Shown piece by piece: positions 1 through 10,230 of a stretch of 64,000 nucleotides of DNA (position 1 is its first letter; each line of letters opens with the position of its first letter). Origin of the DNA: JBPOFM01 sp041391925 (lineage in GTDB: Bacteria; Bacteroidota; Bacteroidia; Flavobacteriales; Flavobacteriaceae); assembly GCA_041391925.1 (NCBI GenBank), contig JAWKNA010000003.1:434001-498000 (forward strand). The letters are read 5' to 3'. Made by a program: the position numbers and the translations under genes. The notes beneath the pieces were generated by a model. It was not told where the DNA came from. It did no database searches and saw only the letters and a program-made list of their open reading frames with translations.

Positions 1-741
1 CATATCATTTATGCTTCAACGCATTTGGGAGGAGAGGCATGCCCAGAAACACCCATGAAAAAGGATGGCAAATATATTTGGCCCATCTATGACACCTATG
101 ACATTTTTGTTGCTGATTTAAAGGGAACTATCACAGCACAATTGACCAACGAAATAGGCTATGACGCTGAACCAACTGTATCTCCAAAAGGTGATAAGAT
201 TGTATTTACTTCCACCAGAAATGGCGATATCGATTTATACACCATGAATATTGATGGAAGCGACGTGAAACAAATCACCTTTGAATTAGGTTATGATGGT
301 GGCGCTTTCTTTTCGCCTGATGGCACGAAAATCATCTTCCGCTCATCACGCCCTCAAACAGATGGTGAAATTGCAGAATACAAAGAGTTGTTAAGTCAAG
401 GATTGGTGCAGCCAACCGAAATGGAACTCTACATTTGTAATGCCGACGGAAGCGATTTACGACAATTGACCAATCTTGGGAACGCGAACTGGAGCCCATT
501 TTTTTTACCTGATGGAAAGCGTGTGATTTTTTCCTCAAACTTTGAATCAGAGCGAGGTTTCCCTTTTGACCTTTACATGATTGATATTGATGGAAAGAAT
601 TTGGAACGTGTCACTTATGGCAATGCCTTCAACGCATTCCCTGTGTTTTCAAATGATGGCAAAAAACTGATTTTTTCTTCAAATAGAAACAATGGAGGTG
701 GTCACGATACTAACTTGTTTATTGCCGAATGGCAGGATTAG
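1..741 (+). CDS. TolB-like PD40 beta-propeller protein (5'-truncated)
   Basis: The frame is open from base 1, so this is the C-terminal part (246 codons seen) of a longer protein; a TTG at 25 lies inside the frame and is not taken as the start. It shows repeated TolB/PD40 blades of the form P..SPDG.KI.F.S.R....LY.M..DG, for example SPKGDKIVFTS, FSPDGTKIIFRSS, LPDGKRVIFSS and FSNDGKKLIFSS. Such propellers are usually periplasmic or surface proteins that bind partners; in flavobacteria they are often annotated as Tol biopolymer transporter-like. Its exact role cannot be told without the N-terminus. It converges on the next gene with a 4-bp overlap of the 3' ends. Confidence 0.8.
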   Translation, partial: HIIYASTHLGGEACPETPMKKDGKYIWPIYDTYDIFVADLKGTITAQLTNEIGYDAEPTVSPKGDKIVFTSTRNGDIDLYTMNIDGSDVKQITFELGYDGGAFFSPDGTKIIFRSSRPQTDGEIAEYKELLSQGLVQPTEMELYICNADGSDLRQLTNLGNANWSPFFLPDGKRVIFSSNFESERGFPFDLYMIDIDGKNLERVTYGNAFNAFPVFSNDGKKLIFSSNRNNGGGHDTNLFIAEWQD

Positions 742-3161
742 TTATCTTTTGCCTTTAAACGATCAAGCTCTTGCTGTTCCTTTTTGCGTTGGTTGGTGTT
801 TAAATTGGTGTTTCCGAATTTATAACGGAACCCTAATTTGACATATCGATCATCAATGTCTGTAAAACTGAAACTGTTTTGGTTCTTATAAAGTGTCTTG
901 ATGTTAAAATCCTGTGTGTTGAACAAATCAGAAATTGTCAATGAGAGCGTCCCTCTCTTTTTGAGAATACTTTTGGAAACTGCCAATTCGCTCGCCAACC
1001 GATCTTCTACTTCCTGAAATCCCTGAATACTTTTTCCAATATAAGTCAATGTGAAATTGGCGTTCAGGCTTTTGTCCTTTAAAAACGTCAAATCATTGCT
1101 CAAGATGCTATAATTGGACCAAGTATCTTTACTGATTTTTTCCCCGTCAAATATACCTTCGTCTTTTGTGTTGTAAAAGGAGGTCACAAAATAAACTGAC
1201 CAATTGCTAACAACATCAAAGTAAGTGATGAAGTCAAATCCATATTCTGTGGTTTTGTCCAAATTAACAACCGTATATGTTAAGGTGTTGTTTTGATTAT
1301 CTTGTCTGGGCAATTCATAAATATTATCATTGTAAACCTTGTAATAGGTTTGTATGGTAAACTGTTTGTACAGCTGTGTTCCCATCTCCACAAAATCTAT
1401 CAGCACTGGTTGTAAATCTGGACTGCCCTTAACAATGGTAAAGTCATTCAAAAAGAACTGAAACGGATTCAAACTTTGGTAATCCGGTCGTTGGATGCTT
1501 CGCTTATAGTTGGCATAAAGCGAAAATTTTTCGGAAAACGTATAATTCACACTTGCCGTCGGGAACCATTTCAAATAATCCTGCTTGTTAGTGGCATTAT
1601 CTAAAATAGAAAATCCCTCTACATTGGTTTGTTCGGCTCGCAGCCCTGCGGAAACGCTTAACTTTTCCCAATCCTTCGAATAGTCAATATAAGCAGCAAA
1701 CACGCTTTCATCATAATCAAACGCATCTGTATTGTTGATATCTATGGTTTCTTGACCATTGTCAATATCAAACTGTGTTATATCGCTTTTATTTTTGATG
1801 TTGGAGATTTTCAAACCCGTTTCAAATGTTGAAGTGTCATCTATCGGCAAAACATAATCCATTTGTCCGGTAAAAATGTTAGTATCCTGATTGTTGTCGG
1901 TCCTGTAAGCCGTGGTTTGTAAAAATGTTGCATCATTATCAAAATAATCACTCATAACACGTTGCTTACGATTGTAATTAAAGGTTGTGTAATGCGTGTT
2001 GAAACTTAATTTTTCACCATCCTTTTTGAATCTATGGACATAATCCAGGTCAAAGCCAAGATTATATTTATCGTCATGGGATAGGTTGTTTGTCATCAAA
2101 TAGGAGTCCAGGTTCTGATTGGCATCAAATATAGTGGTGGCATTTTTTATTTTGTATTTAAAATAAGGCAACACAAGCATTGTGGATGACAAGCTCAGGG
2201 TGTTGCTGTCGTTGATTGAATAATCAAAATTAAAATTGAAGTTGTGGGTTTTGGACCACGTGTTGCGATTGATTCTTGATGTATAGGTTTGGTCAATATC
2301 GTTAGTGCTATCCAAATAATTGACCGTATTGTCTTGGTCACGATTGATTTTTGAGTCTGAATAGGTATAATTGGCAAAAAAATCGATTTTATCATTTTTG
2401 AAAAAATGGCTTGTTCCAGCTTCATAACGAGGGAAGACGCCTTGTATGTAGTTGGCAAAAACATTCCCTCTGTAGCCAGTTATCAAGTTCTTGCTCATCA
2501 CAATATTAATGACCGCTCCACTTTGAGCATCATATTTGGCAGATGGATTGGTAATCACCTCAACAGATTTTACGGAACCTGCTGAAGAGCCTTCCAACAA
2601 TTGTATCAATTCTTCATTGCTCAAGTGCACTTTCTTCTCGTTGATGTAAACAGTCGGTGTTGAATTTTTAACTTGAATAGAATTGTCCAAAACCAAAATC
2701 CCTGGTGTGCTTTTCAACACCTGAAACATGTTGCCCTCAATCAATGCGGTATTTTCGATATTAAAAACCAATCTATCCGCTTCCTTTTTCAGTGTTGGTT
2801 TTTGGGCAATAATGTTAATCTCGTCGAGTGTTTCGGAATTTTCCTCAAGAGCAATGGTTTTCAAATCGATATTCTCTTTTAAATCTACAGGCACACTAAC
2901 ATCCTTAAACCCCAAAAAACTAATTTTTACCAAATAACGTTCTTGTGGTAAACCATCAATAAGAAAAAAACCCCTTTCATCTGTGGAAACGCCTTTCAGA
3001 ACTGTTGAGTCTTGTGCCTTATGAACGAATACATTTGCAAATGCAATTGCTTCTCCGTTGGTGTCATCTACAAATCCCGAAATTGAAAATTCCTGTCCAA
3101 AACACAAAGTTGTTGACAACAGGGCGCAAAAAATGAGGAAAAATATAGTAGGTCGTTTCAA
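738..3161 (-). CDS. TonB-dependent receptor-like outer membrane beta-barrel protein
   Basis: An 807-residue outer-membrane protein. A signal peptide occupies residues 1-23 (ends LCFGQ). A carboxypeptidase-regulatory-like beta-sandwich follows at about 25-105 (ISGFVDDTNGEAIAFANV...), then a plug-like region at about 115-225 (LVLDNSIQVKN, VEVITNPSAKYDAQ, AVINIV), and a long C-terminal barrel ending NTNLNTNQRKKEQQELDRLKAKDN. This order is typical of the Bacteroidota OMP_b-brl_3 family rather than of classical siderophore receptors. The charged tail after the last strand is unusual for a barrel, which normally ends near its final strand. The substrate is unknown and no SusD partner is adjacent. 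It is transcribed alone, convergent with the TolB-like gene. Confidence 0.85.
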   Translation of the reverse strand: MKRPTIFFLIFCALLSTTLCFGQEFSISGFVDDTNGEAIAFANVFVHKAQDSTVLKGVSTDERGFFLIDGLPQERYLVKISFLGFKDVSVPVDLKENIDLKTIALEENSETLDEINIIAQKPTLKKEADRLVFNIENTALIEGNMFQVLKSTPGILVLDNSIQVKNSTPTVYINEKKVHLSNEELIQLLEGSSAGSVKSVEVITNPSAKYDAQSGAVINIVMSKNLITGYRGNVFANYIQGVFPRYEAGTSHFFKNDKIDFFANYTYSDSKINRDQDNTVNYLDSTNDIDQTYTSRINRNTWSKTHNFNFNFDYSINDSNTLSLSSTMLVLPYFKYKIKNATTIFDANQNLDSYLMTNNLSHDDKYNLGFDLDYVHRFKKDGEKLSFNTHYTTFNYNRKQRVMSDYFDNDATFLQTTAYRTDNNQDTNIFTGQMDYVLPIDDTSTFETGLKISNIKNKSDITQFDIDNGQETIDINNTDAFDYDESVFAAYIDYSKDWEKLSVSAGLRAEQTNVEGFSILDNATNKQDYLKWFPTASVNYTFSEKFSLYANYKRSIQRPDYQSLNPFQFFLNDFTIVKGSPDLQPVLIDFVEMGTQLYKQFTIQTYYKVYNDNIYELPRQDNQNNTLTYTVVNLDKTTEYGFDFITYFDVVSNWSVYFVTSFYNTKDEGIFDGEKISKDTWSNYSILSNDLTFLKDKSLNANFTLTYIGKSIQGFQEVEDRLASELAVSKSILKKRGTLSLTISDLFNTQDFNIKTLYKNQNSFSFTDIDDRYVKLGFRYKFGNTNLNTNQRKKEQQELDRLKAKDN

Positions 3162-3278
3162 ATCGCTTTTTGTTAATGGTGCAATATATAAATTGTTTTA
3201 GACTTTAGTTTACAGTTTTGCCGTAATCACAATCATTTTACGAACAAAATAAAAGGATCTAAAGCATAATAAATCAGT

Positions 3279-3286
3279 TATATTTG
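3279..3286 (+). promoter_or_regulatory. Putative -7 element upstream of lepA
   Basis: TATATTTG matches the Bacteroidota -7 consensus TAnnTTTG. It lies 29 bp before the lepA ATG. I see no clear TTG -33 element at the usual spacing, so the call is tentative. Confidence 0.4.
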
Positions 3287-3315
3287 CAAAATATTTAGCT
3301 GAAGGAATTGATTTT

Positions 3316-5112
3316 ATGAAGCACATTAGAAACTTTTGCATCATTGCGCATATTGACCACGGAAAGAGCACCTTGGCTGACCGCTTGTTGGATTTTACAG
3401 GGTCAGTAACCGACAGAGAAAAGCAGGATCAATTGCTCGACAATATGGATTTGGAACGTGAACGTGGCATTACCATCAAATCGCACGCCATTCAAATGGA
3501 ATATACGTTTGAAGGTGAACACTATATCCTAAACCTTATTGACACCCCTGGTCATGTGGATTTTAGTTATGAGGTCTCTCGTTCCATTGCCGCTTGTGAG
3601 GGCGCTTTATTAATTGTTGACGCCGCTCAAAGTATTCAAGCACAAACCATTTCAAATTTATACTTGGCCTTGGAAAATGATTTGGAAATTATTCCTGTTT
3701 TAAACAAGGTCGATTTACCAAGTGCCAATCCAGAAGAGGTGACCGATGATATTGTGGATCTTTTGGGCTGTGACCCATCCGAAGTGATCCACGCCAGCGG
3801 AAAGACTGGTTTTGGGGTTGACAATATTTTAGAGGCTATCATCAAAAGGGTTCCTCCGCCAAAAGGCAATGTGGATGAACCGCTTCAGGCCTTGATTTTT
3901 GATTCGGTTTACAATCCATTCCGAGGTGTTGAGACCTATTTTAGGGTGATTAATGGCTCCATCAAGAAAAATCAATTGGTAAAATTTATCGCTACCGGAA
4001 AAACTTACAACGCCGATGAGGTTGGCACCTTAAAGCTAAAGCAGTTTCCGAGGCAAGAAATAAAGGCTGGTGATGTTGGATACCTCATTACGGGTATCAA
4101 GGAGGCAAAGGAAGTGAAGGTTGGAGATACTATTACTGATGCCAAAGAGCCCACCAAAAATGCCATCGAAGGGTTTGAGGACGTAAAACCAATGGTTTTT
4201 GCGGGCATTTATCCCGTGGACACCGAAGATTATGAAGAGCTACGTGCCTCTATGGAAAAACTCCAGCTTAATGACGCCTCTTTGGTATTTATTCCCGAAA
4301 GTTCAGCGGCTTTGGGATTTGGGTTTCGTTGTGGATTTTTGGGCATGTTGCATATGGAAATTGTCCAGGAGCGATTGGAACGCGAGTTTGACATGACCGT
4401 GATTACTACGGTTCCGAACGTATCCTACCACGCTTTTACCAAAAAACATCCTGATACCCCAATCATAGTCAACAATCCTTCCGATTTGCCAGATCCATCT
4501 GGTCTGGACCGCGTGGAAGAACCATATATCAAAGCCACCATTATTACAAAGGCAGATTTTGTGGGTAACGTTATGTCTTTGTGTATTGATAAACGTGGTC
4601 TGATCACCAATCAGACCTATTTAACTACAGAGCGCGTGGAGCTTACCTTTGATATGCCATTGGCAGAAATCGTTTTCGATTTTTATGATCGATTGAAGAC
4701 AGTCTCAAAAGGATATGCTTCCTTTGATTATTCGCCAATTGGAATGCGAGTTTCTAAATTGGTTAGAGTGGATATTTTATTAAATTCTCAGCCCGTGGAT
4801 GCACTTTCTTCATTGATTCATTTTGACAGTGCCCAGACCATTGGCAAAAAAATGTGCGAAAAACTCAAAGAACTGATTCCTCGCCAGCAATTTGATATTC
4901 CAATCCAAGCAGCCATTGGTGCTAAAATCATTTCCCGTGAAACCATAAAAGCTTTACGAAAAGATGTAACCGCCAAATGTTATGGTGGTGATATTTCACG
5001 TAAGCGAAAACTTTTGGAAAAACAGAAAAAAGGTAAGAAACGGATGCGACAAGTAGGAAACGTTGAGATTCCTCAAGAAGCTTTTATGGCTGTGTTGAAG
5101 CTGAATGACTAA
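3316..5112 (+). CDS. lepA: Elongation factor 4 (LepA), translational GTPase
   Basis: 598 residues, the normal family length. The GTPase motifs are intact: G1 AHIDHGKST (11-19), G3 DTPGH starting near residue 76, and G4 NKVD at about 130-133. EF-G-like domains II, III and V follow, then the LepA-specific C-terminal domain (about 490-598, containing KRKLLEKQKKGKKRM). LepA binds the ribosome, can back-translocate it, and influences initiation and ribosome assembly. The ATG start fits the family N-terminus (MKHIRNFCIIAHIDHGK). It appears monocistronic; glycogen genes follow after 88 bp. Confidence 0.97.
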   Translation: MKHIRNFCIIAHIDHGKSTLADRLLDFTGSVTDREKQDQLLDNMDLERERGITIKSHAIQMEYTFEGEHYILNLIDTPGHVDFSYEVSRSIAACEGALLIVDAAQSIQAQTISNLYLALENDLEIIPVLNKVDLPSANPEEVTDDIVDLLGCDPSEVIHASGKTGFGVDNILEAIIKRVPPPKGNVDEPLQALIFDSVYNPFRGVETYFRVINGSIKKNQLVKFIATGKTYNADEVGTLKLKQFPRQEIKAGDVGYLITGIKEAKEVKVGDTITDAKEPTKNAIEGFEDVKPMVFAGIYPVDTEDYEELRASMEKLQLNDASLVFIPESSAALGFGFRCGFLGMLHMEIVQERLEREFDMTVITTVPNVSYHAFTKKHPDTPIIVNNPSDLPDPSGLDRVEEPYIKATIITKADFVGNVMSLCIDKRGLITNQTYLTTERVELTFDMPLAEIVFDFYDRLKTVSKGYASFDYSPIGMRVSKLVRVDILLNSQPVDALSSLIHFDSAQTIGKKMCEKLKELIPRQQFDIPIQAAIGAKIISRETIKALRKDVTAKCYGGDISRKRKLLEKQKKGKKRMRQVGNVEIPQEAFMAVLKLND

Positions 5113-5200
5113 TCGGCAACTATTCTCTTAAAATTTTATGGTATCTTAATGTGAGATGGTCAAATATTTTGTAGTTTTAAATCGACTCTAAAATATCACA

Positions 5201-6604
5201 ATGACCATATTCCATCTCAGTGCCGAATGTTACCCAATAGCCAAAGTTGGTGGTTTGGGTGATGTCGTTGGGGCGCTTCCAAAATATCAAAATAAGTTAG
5301 GTGAAAAAAGTAGTGTTATCATGCCTTTTTATGACAATAAATTCACGCGTTCAAACGATTTTGAAACTGTCTTTATTGGAAAATTACAGCTGGGCATGTC
5401 AATGGATTTTCGCATTCTGACGCTTAAAAACAATGATTTAGGCTTTGATGTTTATTTTGTGGACGTTCCTTATTTGCTTTATAAGGACTATGTCTATTCT
5501 GACAAGGATACAGGTCGTTTTCTGGCGTTTCAGATTGCTGCGCTAAACTGGTTGGTGCAGTTAGATGAAAAACCAGATCTCATTCATTGCCACGACCATC
5601 ATACAGGATTGATTCCGTTTATGATGTCGCAATGTTATGCGTATCAAAAATTAAAGTCAACCCCTTCAATTATTACCATCCATAACGGACAATATCAAGG
5701 TTGGTTCAGCCATGATTTGATGCACCTGATACCTCCTTTTGACTTTAATAATGTTGGATTGTTGGATTGGAACAAAACTGTCAATCCTCTTGCTTCTGGC
5801 ATTAAATGTGCTTGGAAAGTGACCACTGTTTCGCCAAGTTACATGGAAGAATTGAAGTATGCTGCCAATGGATTGGAGTTTCTATTGCAAAGTGAAAGTC
5901 ATAAATGTGTCGGAATTCTTAACGGAATAGATACTTCTGTTTGGAATACCAAAACAGATGACTATATCGTTAAAAATTATACTACGCAATCTGTTGAATC
6001 GGGCAAAAAAGCAAACAAACATTGGATTTGTGAACAGTTTGGCTTGAATCCTCAATTGCCTTTGTTTGTTTTTATAGGTCGTTTAGTCGGTGAAAAGGGC
6101 GCGGATTTGCTGCCTTATATTTTTGACTCGGTGTTGAAATCCCAAAAACTGTCCGTTATGATGTTGGGCTCTGGAGACGGAAATGTTGAAAATCAATTGG
6201 ATAGGTTAAAACAGTCCCATCGTGGCTTTTACAATAACTATATTGGTTATAACGAGAAATTATCACATATCCTTTACGCAGCTGCCGATTTTATATTGAT
6301 GCCTTCTCGTGTGGAGCCGTGTGGACTTAATCAAATGTATGCTTTACGTTATGGAACGGTTCCCATAGTCAATAGCATAGGAGGGCTTAAGGATACCATA
6401 GTCGATGTTGGCGAGAAAGGATTTGGTATCCGACATGGTGGACCAAATGTCCATGAAGTGGTTCACGCCATCGGCAGAGCAATTGAATTCACTGAATTTA
6501 CCGAACATTTCAAAAAAAATCGTAAATTAATCATGCAGATTGACCATTCTTGGGATGCATCTGCTCAAACTTATATCAGTTTATATTATTCAATACAACC
6601 TTAA
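5201..6604 (+). CDS. glgA: Glycogen synthase (ADP-glucose type, GT5)
   Basis: 467 residues, GT5 family. It transfers glucose from ADP-glucose to the non-reducing end of an alpha-1,4-glucan. Visible signatures are the N-terminal ADP-binding KVGGL (15-19), the catalytic-domain sequences ITIHNGQYQGWF and GILNGIDTSVWN, FIGRLVGEKGADL at the start of the second Rossmann domain, and the conserved EPCGLNQMYALRYG segment with Glu372. The stop codon is 2 bp before the glgC start, so the two genes form an operon for glycogen synthesis. Branching enzyme and phosphorylase genes are not in this window. Confidence 0.95.
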   Translation: MTIFHLSAECYPIAKVGGLGDVVGALPKYQNKLGEKSSVIMPFYDNKFTRSNDFETVFIGKLQLGMSMDFRILTLKNNDLGFDVYFVDVPYLLYKDYVYSDKDTGRFLAFQIAALNWLVQLDEKPDLIHCHDHHTGLIPFMMSQCYAYQKLKSTPSIITIHNGQYQGWFSHDLMHLIPPFDFNNVGLLDWNKTVNPLASGIKCAWKVTTVSPSYMEELKYAANGLEFLLQSESHKCVGILNGIDTSVWNTKTDDYIVKNYTTQSVESGKKANKHWICEQFGLNPQLPLFVFIGRLVGEKGADLLPYIFDSVLKSQKLSVMMLGSGDGNVENQLDRLKQSHRGFYNNYIGYNEKLSHILYAAADFILMPSRVEPCGLNQMYALRYGTVPIVNSIGGLKDTIVDVGEKGFGIRHGGPNVHEVVHAIGRAIEFTEFTEHFKKNRKLIMQIDHSWDASAQTYISLYYSIQP

Positions 6605-6606
6605 TT

Positions 6607-7872
6607 ATGTATCACGACAATGTAATTTCCATCATTCTTGGTGGTGGACAAGGATCACGGCTTTATCCGTTAACAGAATCACGTTCTAAACCAGCTGTAC
6701 CAATTGCTGGAAAATATCGTTTGGTGGACATTCCCATTTCCAATTGTATTAATTCGGAAATAAAGCGAATGTTTGTATTGACACAATTTAATTCGGCATC
6801 GTTAAACAAGCACATCAAAAACACCTATCATTTTAGTTTTTTTAGTACTGCTTTTGTGGATGTTCTGGCTGCCGAACAAACTATTTCCAACAGCACTTGG
6901 TTTCAGGGCACGGCAGATGCAGTTCGGCAGAGTATGCATCATTTTTTGAGCCACGACTTTGATTATGCATTGATTCTTTCTGGGGATCAATTATATCAGA
7001 TGGACTTTAATAAAATGCTGGATGCACACAGGGAGGCAAACGCAAAAATCACTATTGCAACACTTCCTGTGAAGGAAAAAGAAGCGACCTCTTTTGGGAT
7101 ATTGAAGACGGATGAAAACAATGTCATTACCTCATTTATTGAGAAACCCGATGCGAGTCTTTTGCCTGATTGGATCTCCAACGTCAGCGCTGAAATGAAA
7201 AAACAGGGCAGAAACCATTTGGCATCGATGGGGATTTATATCTTCAACAGAGATTTATTGATTGATTTGATGAACAATCCTGACACAAATGATTTTGGAA
7301 AAGAAATCATTCCGCAATCCATTGACAAGCATAAAACTTTGAGTTATCAGTTTGAAGGGTATTGGACCGATATTGGAAATATTGATTCGTTTTTTGAGGC
7401 AAATTTAGGGCTTACTGACGAAATCCCGCAATTTGATTTGTTCAACAACACCAATAGAATCTACACAAGGGCAAGGATGCTTCCAACTACTAAAATAAGT
7501 GGAACCACCCTTAACAGAGCCGTTATTGCTGAAGGTTGTATTATCAATGCCGCAAAAATTGAACATTCTGTTATAGGAATCCGTTCGCGCATTGGACACG
7601 AATCGACCATCATTAATACCTATATGATGGGTTCTGATAGTTACCAAACATTGAGTGAGGTGACCTCAAAATCTAAAATACCTATGGGTATTGGCGAACG
7701 TTGTTTTATCAAAAATGCCATAATAGATAAAAATTGCCGTATTGGAAATGATGTCAGAATCAACGGAAGCAATCATTCAAAAGATATTGAAACTGATACC
7801 TATGTAATCAAAGAAGGTATCGTGGTCATTAAAAAAGGCGCGACAATTCCTCATGGAACTGTAATTAGCTAA
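6607..7872 (+). CDS. glgC: Glucose-1-phosphate adenylyltransferase (ADP-glucose pyrophosphorylase)
   Basis: 421 residues from the ATG at 6607. An in-frame upstream start at 6550 would lie inside glgA and add residues absent from the family. The enzyme makes ADP-glucose from ATP and glucose-1-phosphate for GlgA. The nucleotidyltransferase signature IILGGGQGSRLYPLTESRSKPAVP is present near residues 8-31, together with VDIPISNCINS, LSGDQLYQMD, FIEKP and GYWTDIGNI. A left-handed beta-helix hexapeptide domain occupies about 290-421. It is translationally close to glgA (2 bp). The regulatory residues for fructose-1,6-bisphosphate or AMP cannot be judged by eye. Confidence 0.96.
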   Translation: MYHDNVISIILGGGQGSRLYPLTESRSKPAVPIAGKYRLVDIPISNCINSEIKRMFVLTQFNSASLNKHIKNTYHFSFFSTAFVDVLAAEQTISNSTWFQGTADAVRQSMHHFLSHDFDYALILSGDQLYQMDFNKMLDAHREANAKITIATLPVKEKEATSFGILKTDENNVITSFIEKPDASLLPDWISNVSAEMKKQGRNHLASMGIYIFNRDLLIDLMNNPDTNDFGKEIIPQSIDKHKTLSYQFEGYWTDIGNIDSFFEANLGLTDEIPQFDLFNNTNRIYTRARMLPTTKISGTTLNRAVIAEGCIINAAKIEHSVIGIRSRIGHESTIINTYMMGSDSYQTLSEVTSKSKIPMGIGERCFIKNAIIDKNCRIGNDVRINGSNHSKDIETDTYVIKEGIVVIKKGATIPHGTVIS

Positions 7873-7895
7873 ACAAACAACTGGATTCGATTAAA

Positions 7896-7920
7896 AAGCC
7901 TCATTCTTGTTTTGAGGCTT
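7896..7920. terminator. Bidirectional terminator between glgC and antiporter
   Basis: A perfect 8-bp stem AAGCCTCA/TGAGGCTT with a 9-nt loop. It is followed by a T-rich run rightward and preceded by an A-run that serves leftward transcripts. It ends convergent glgC (+) and the antiporter gene (-), whose stop codon at 7901-7903 lies inside the stem. Confidence 0.75.
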
Positions 7921-9763
7921 CTTTATTTTTTACCTTTTCAACATCAAAAGGCTTTCCGAGATAGACGAGTTCCCAACCTTCTGTAAATTCTTCATTGTCT
8001 TTATCAATGTTGGATATAATATGAAGTTCTCCAGATTCGTCCTTTAAAAACAGCGGAATAATATCATCGTCATTTTCACTTATCCGTATTAAGCTTTCGT
8101 AATGCTCTTTATCTCGAAGCTCAATTTCATTGATAGCAGGATACCTCCGTGTGGTTTCAGCAAGGGAAATAAAGTCGTCAGTCTTTATGAAAATATTTTG
8201 CTTTGGTGTATGATTTGGATCATTAAGTTCGTCAGATGTAATCAATCGGAAAGCTCCATTTTCCCCAAATTCCTTTTCAAATTTATTGATGGCAAATTTA
8301 TTGATGTCGGCATTCCCGGTCATTGAAATTAAATATCCCACGTCACTCAATTCAATATTATCTCCCAAAGAATCAGAATAAATGTTTGAATTAATGGCCT
8401 CAAGTCCCATTTCGATTGCTTTGGTTATATTGGTCTGGTTATTGTCAATCAACACCACGTGTCGTCCATTTTTTTCCAAATAATTACCAATCAATCGCGA
8501 GGCTTTTGAGGCACCGACAATAAGTATCCCATTTGACTTTTTCAGGAATACTCCAGAAACCAATGCAAAAAATCGAGCTGTGGTGGCATTCAACAAAACT
8601 GTACCTAGTACAATCATAAATACCAACGGCGTAATGTATTCTGCACCTTCATAACCTTCCTTAGCGAGTTTTAAGCCGAAAAGAGAAGCGATACCTGCCG
8701 CAACGATTCCCCTAGGCCCCACCCAGCTAATAAAAAGACGTTCATTAAGTTTTAGAGGAGAATTGTAAGTGCTCAAAAACACGCCAATTGGTCGTAATAC
8801 AAATACCACAATTGCAAATAATACCGCAGTGTTCCAGTTATAGATGAGCATCAAATCTTCCATATTGATGTTGGCCGCCAAAAGAATAAATAATATGGAA
8901 ATCAATAAAACGCTCAATGATTCTTTAAAGTAAAGCAGCTCTTTAAGATATGGCGAATTGGAATTTCCCAAAACCATTCCCATAACGACCACTGCCAAAA
9001 GTCCGGATTCATGTGCAAAATTATCAGATAAGACAAAGACGCCGAGAACGCTTGCCAGGGCAAATACATTCAATAAATAATGGGGAATCAATCGTTTATT
9101 GATGGCAAAATTCAAACCGTGGGCAAAAGTGAAACCAAAGGTTGTTCCGAAAAGAACTATTTTTCCAAATTCTATAAAAGCTGTTTTGGTAAACTCTCCT
9201 CCGCCTTCAACACTTATGAACTCAAATACCAATACGGCAACCAATGCGCCTATTGGATCTATCAAAATCCCCTCCCACTTCAAAACTGCCGAAACATCAG
9301 GTTTTAAAGGAATATTGCGCAATATGGGCGTAATCACTGTTGGTCCAGTAACGATAATCAATGCTGAAAACAAAAATGACATTTCCCAGGTAAGGTAAAA
9401 TACAAAATGGGCCGCAACTGCGCCGCCAATAAAGGTGACGATTGAACCTATTGTGATTAGTTTTGTAATTACGGGTCCAACATTCTTGATTTCCTTGACC
9501 CGCAAGGTAAGACCGCCCTCAAAAAGCACGACACTGATAGCTAAGGAAACAAAATAGAATAAGCTTTCGCCTGGGAACAATCCTTCTTTTTCATTCCAAA
9601 TAGGCTCAATCCATTTGGTGCCGTCTTGAGATAAATAACCTGCGGCAATTGGCCCAACGAGCAAGCCTATCAGAATCAAAGGTAAAATAGCTGGAATTTT
9701 TAGTTTCCAAGCCACCCATTGTGCCAATATCCCTAATATGATTATTCCTGCAAGTTCTAACAT
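7901..9763 (-). CDS. CPA1-type cation:proton antiporter with TrkA-N domain
   Basis: 620 residues. The first about 400 residues form a polytopic Na+(K+)/H+ exchanger domain, with FEGGLTLRVKEI, TGPTVITPILR, DPIGALVAVLVFEF and GPRGIVAAGIASLF typical of NhaP-like CPA1 proteins; the DP in DPIGA is the ion-binding region. A cytoplasmic Rossmann TrkA-N domain begins near residue 410 (ILIVGASKASRLIGNYLEKNG). The terminal about 100 residues form a regulatory-looking domain. It should act in the inner membrane in pH or Na+ homeostasis, with nucleotide or redox control through the TrkA domain. It is monocistronic. Confidence 0.9.
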   Translation of the reverse strand: MLELAGIIILGILAQWVAWKLKIPAILPLILIGLLVGPIAAGYLSQDGTKWIEPIWNEKEGLFPGESLFYFVSLAISVVLFEGGLTLRVKEIKNVGPVITKLITIGSIVTFIGGAVAAHFVFYLTWEMSFLFSALIIVTGPTVITPILRNIPLKPDVSAVLKWEGILIDPIGALVAVLVFEFISVEGGGEFTKTAFIEFGKIVLFGTTFGFTFAHGLNFAINKRLIPHYLLNVFALASVLGVFVLSDNFAHESGLLAVVVMGMVLGNSNSPYLKELLYFKESLSVLLISILFILLAANINMEDLMLIYNWNTAVLFAIVVFVLRPIGVFLSTYNSPLKLNERLFISWVGPRGIVAAGIASLFGLKLAKEGYEGAEYITPLVFMIVLGTVLLNATTARFFALVSGVFLKKSNGILIVGASKASRLIGNYLEKNGRHVVLIDNNQTNITKAIEMGLEAINSNIYSDSLGDNIELSDVGYLISMTGNADINKFAINKFEKEFGENGAFRLITSDELNDPNHTPKQNIFIKTDDFISLAETTRRYPAINEIELRDKEHYESLIRISENDDDIIPLFLKDESGELHIISNIDKDNEEFTEGWELVYLGKPFDVEKVKNKEASKQE

Positions 9764-9879
9764 TCAACAGTATCTTTTGTCTGCTGAAAGATAGTAAAGT
9801 TATTCTTTATGGTAAGTAGCAGGTCGTGTTTTATTTTTACGAAGCAAAAATCAACAAACCATAAATATCATGATTTGGA

Positions 9880-10230
9880 TTATTTGGGATTGTTAAATTC
9901 TGATATATCATATAATTTTTTGAGGCTCTTTTTCAACAATGTAAATCGATAGATGCCAATCGCAAAAAAAATGGCGCTGAATACCAAGGCGGTGATTCCC
10001 AAATATTTTAACTCCGGATTATTTGTTAGTTGCAAAAATGTTATTCCACCTAACAATAAGTATAATGAAGATTTGATATATGAAAGCAAGGTGCGTTCAT
10101 TGGCCAGTCGTGTGCGCTCAATCGCAAGATAGTCTCTCAAAATGACCTCTTCATCAGGTTTAAAATCGCGTCCAAAACGCAATAATTTCATTTTTTTGAT
10201 TTTCAATGGCGCCTCGATGATACGTTTCAT
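9880..10230 (-). CDS. DUF202 (YidH-like) small membrane protein
   Basis: 116 residues. It has the DUF202 pattern RDYLAIERTRLANERTLLSYIKSSL followed by two hydrophobic segments (about 59-75 and 80-103), so it is a small inner-membrane protein. The family function is not established; related domains occur in eukaryotic VTC polyphosphate polymerase subunits. The gene stands alone between the antiporter and a divergent hydrolase gene. The start ATG follows an AT-rich leader. Confidence 0.85.
   Translation of the reverse strand: MKRIIEAPLKIKKMKLLRFGRDFKPDEEVILRDYLAIERTRLANERTLLSYIKSSLYLLLGGITFLQLTNNPELKYLGITALVFSAIFFAIGIYRFTLLKKSLKKLYDISEFNNPK

Noticed and set aside
6550..6606. Upstream in-frame start for glgC
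   Set aside because: It would lie within glgA and add residues not found in GlgC; the ATG at 6607 fits.
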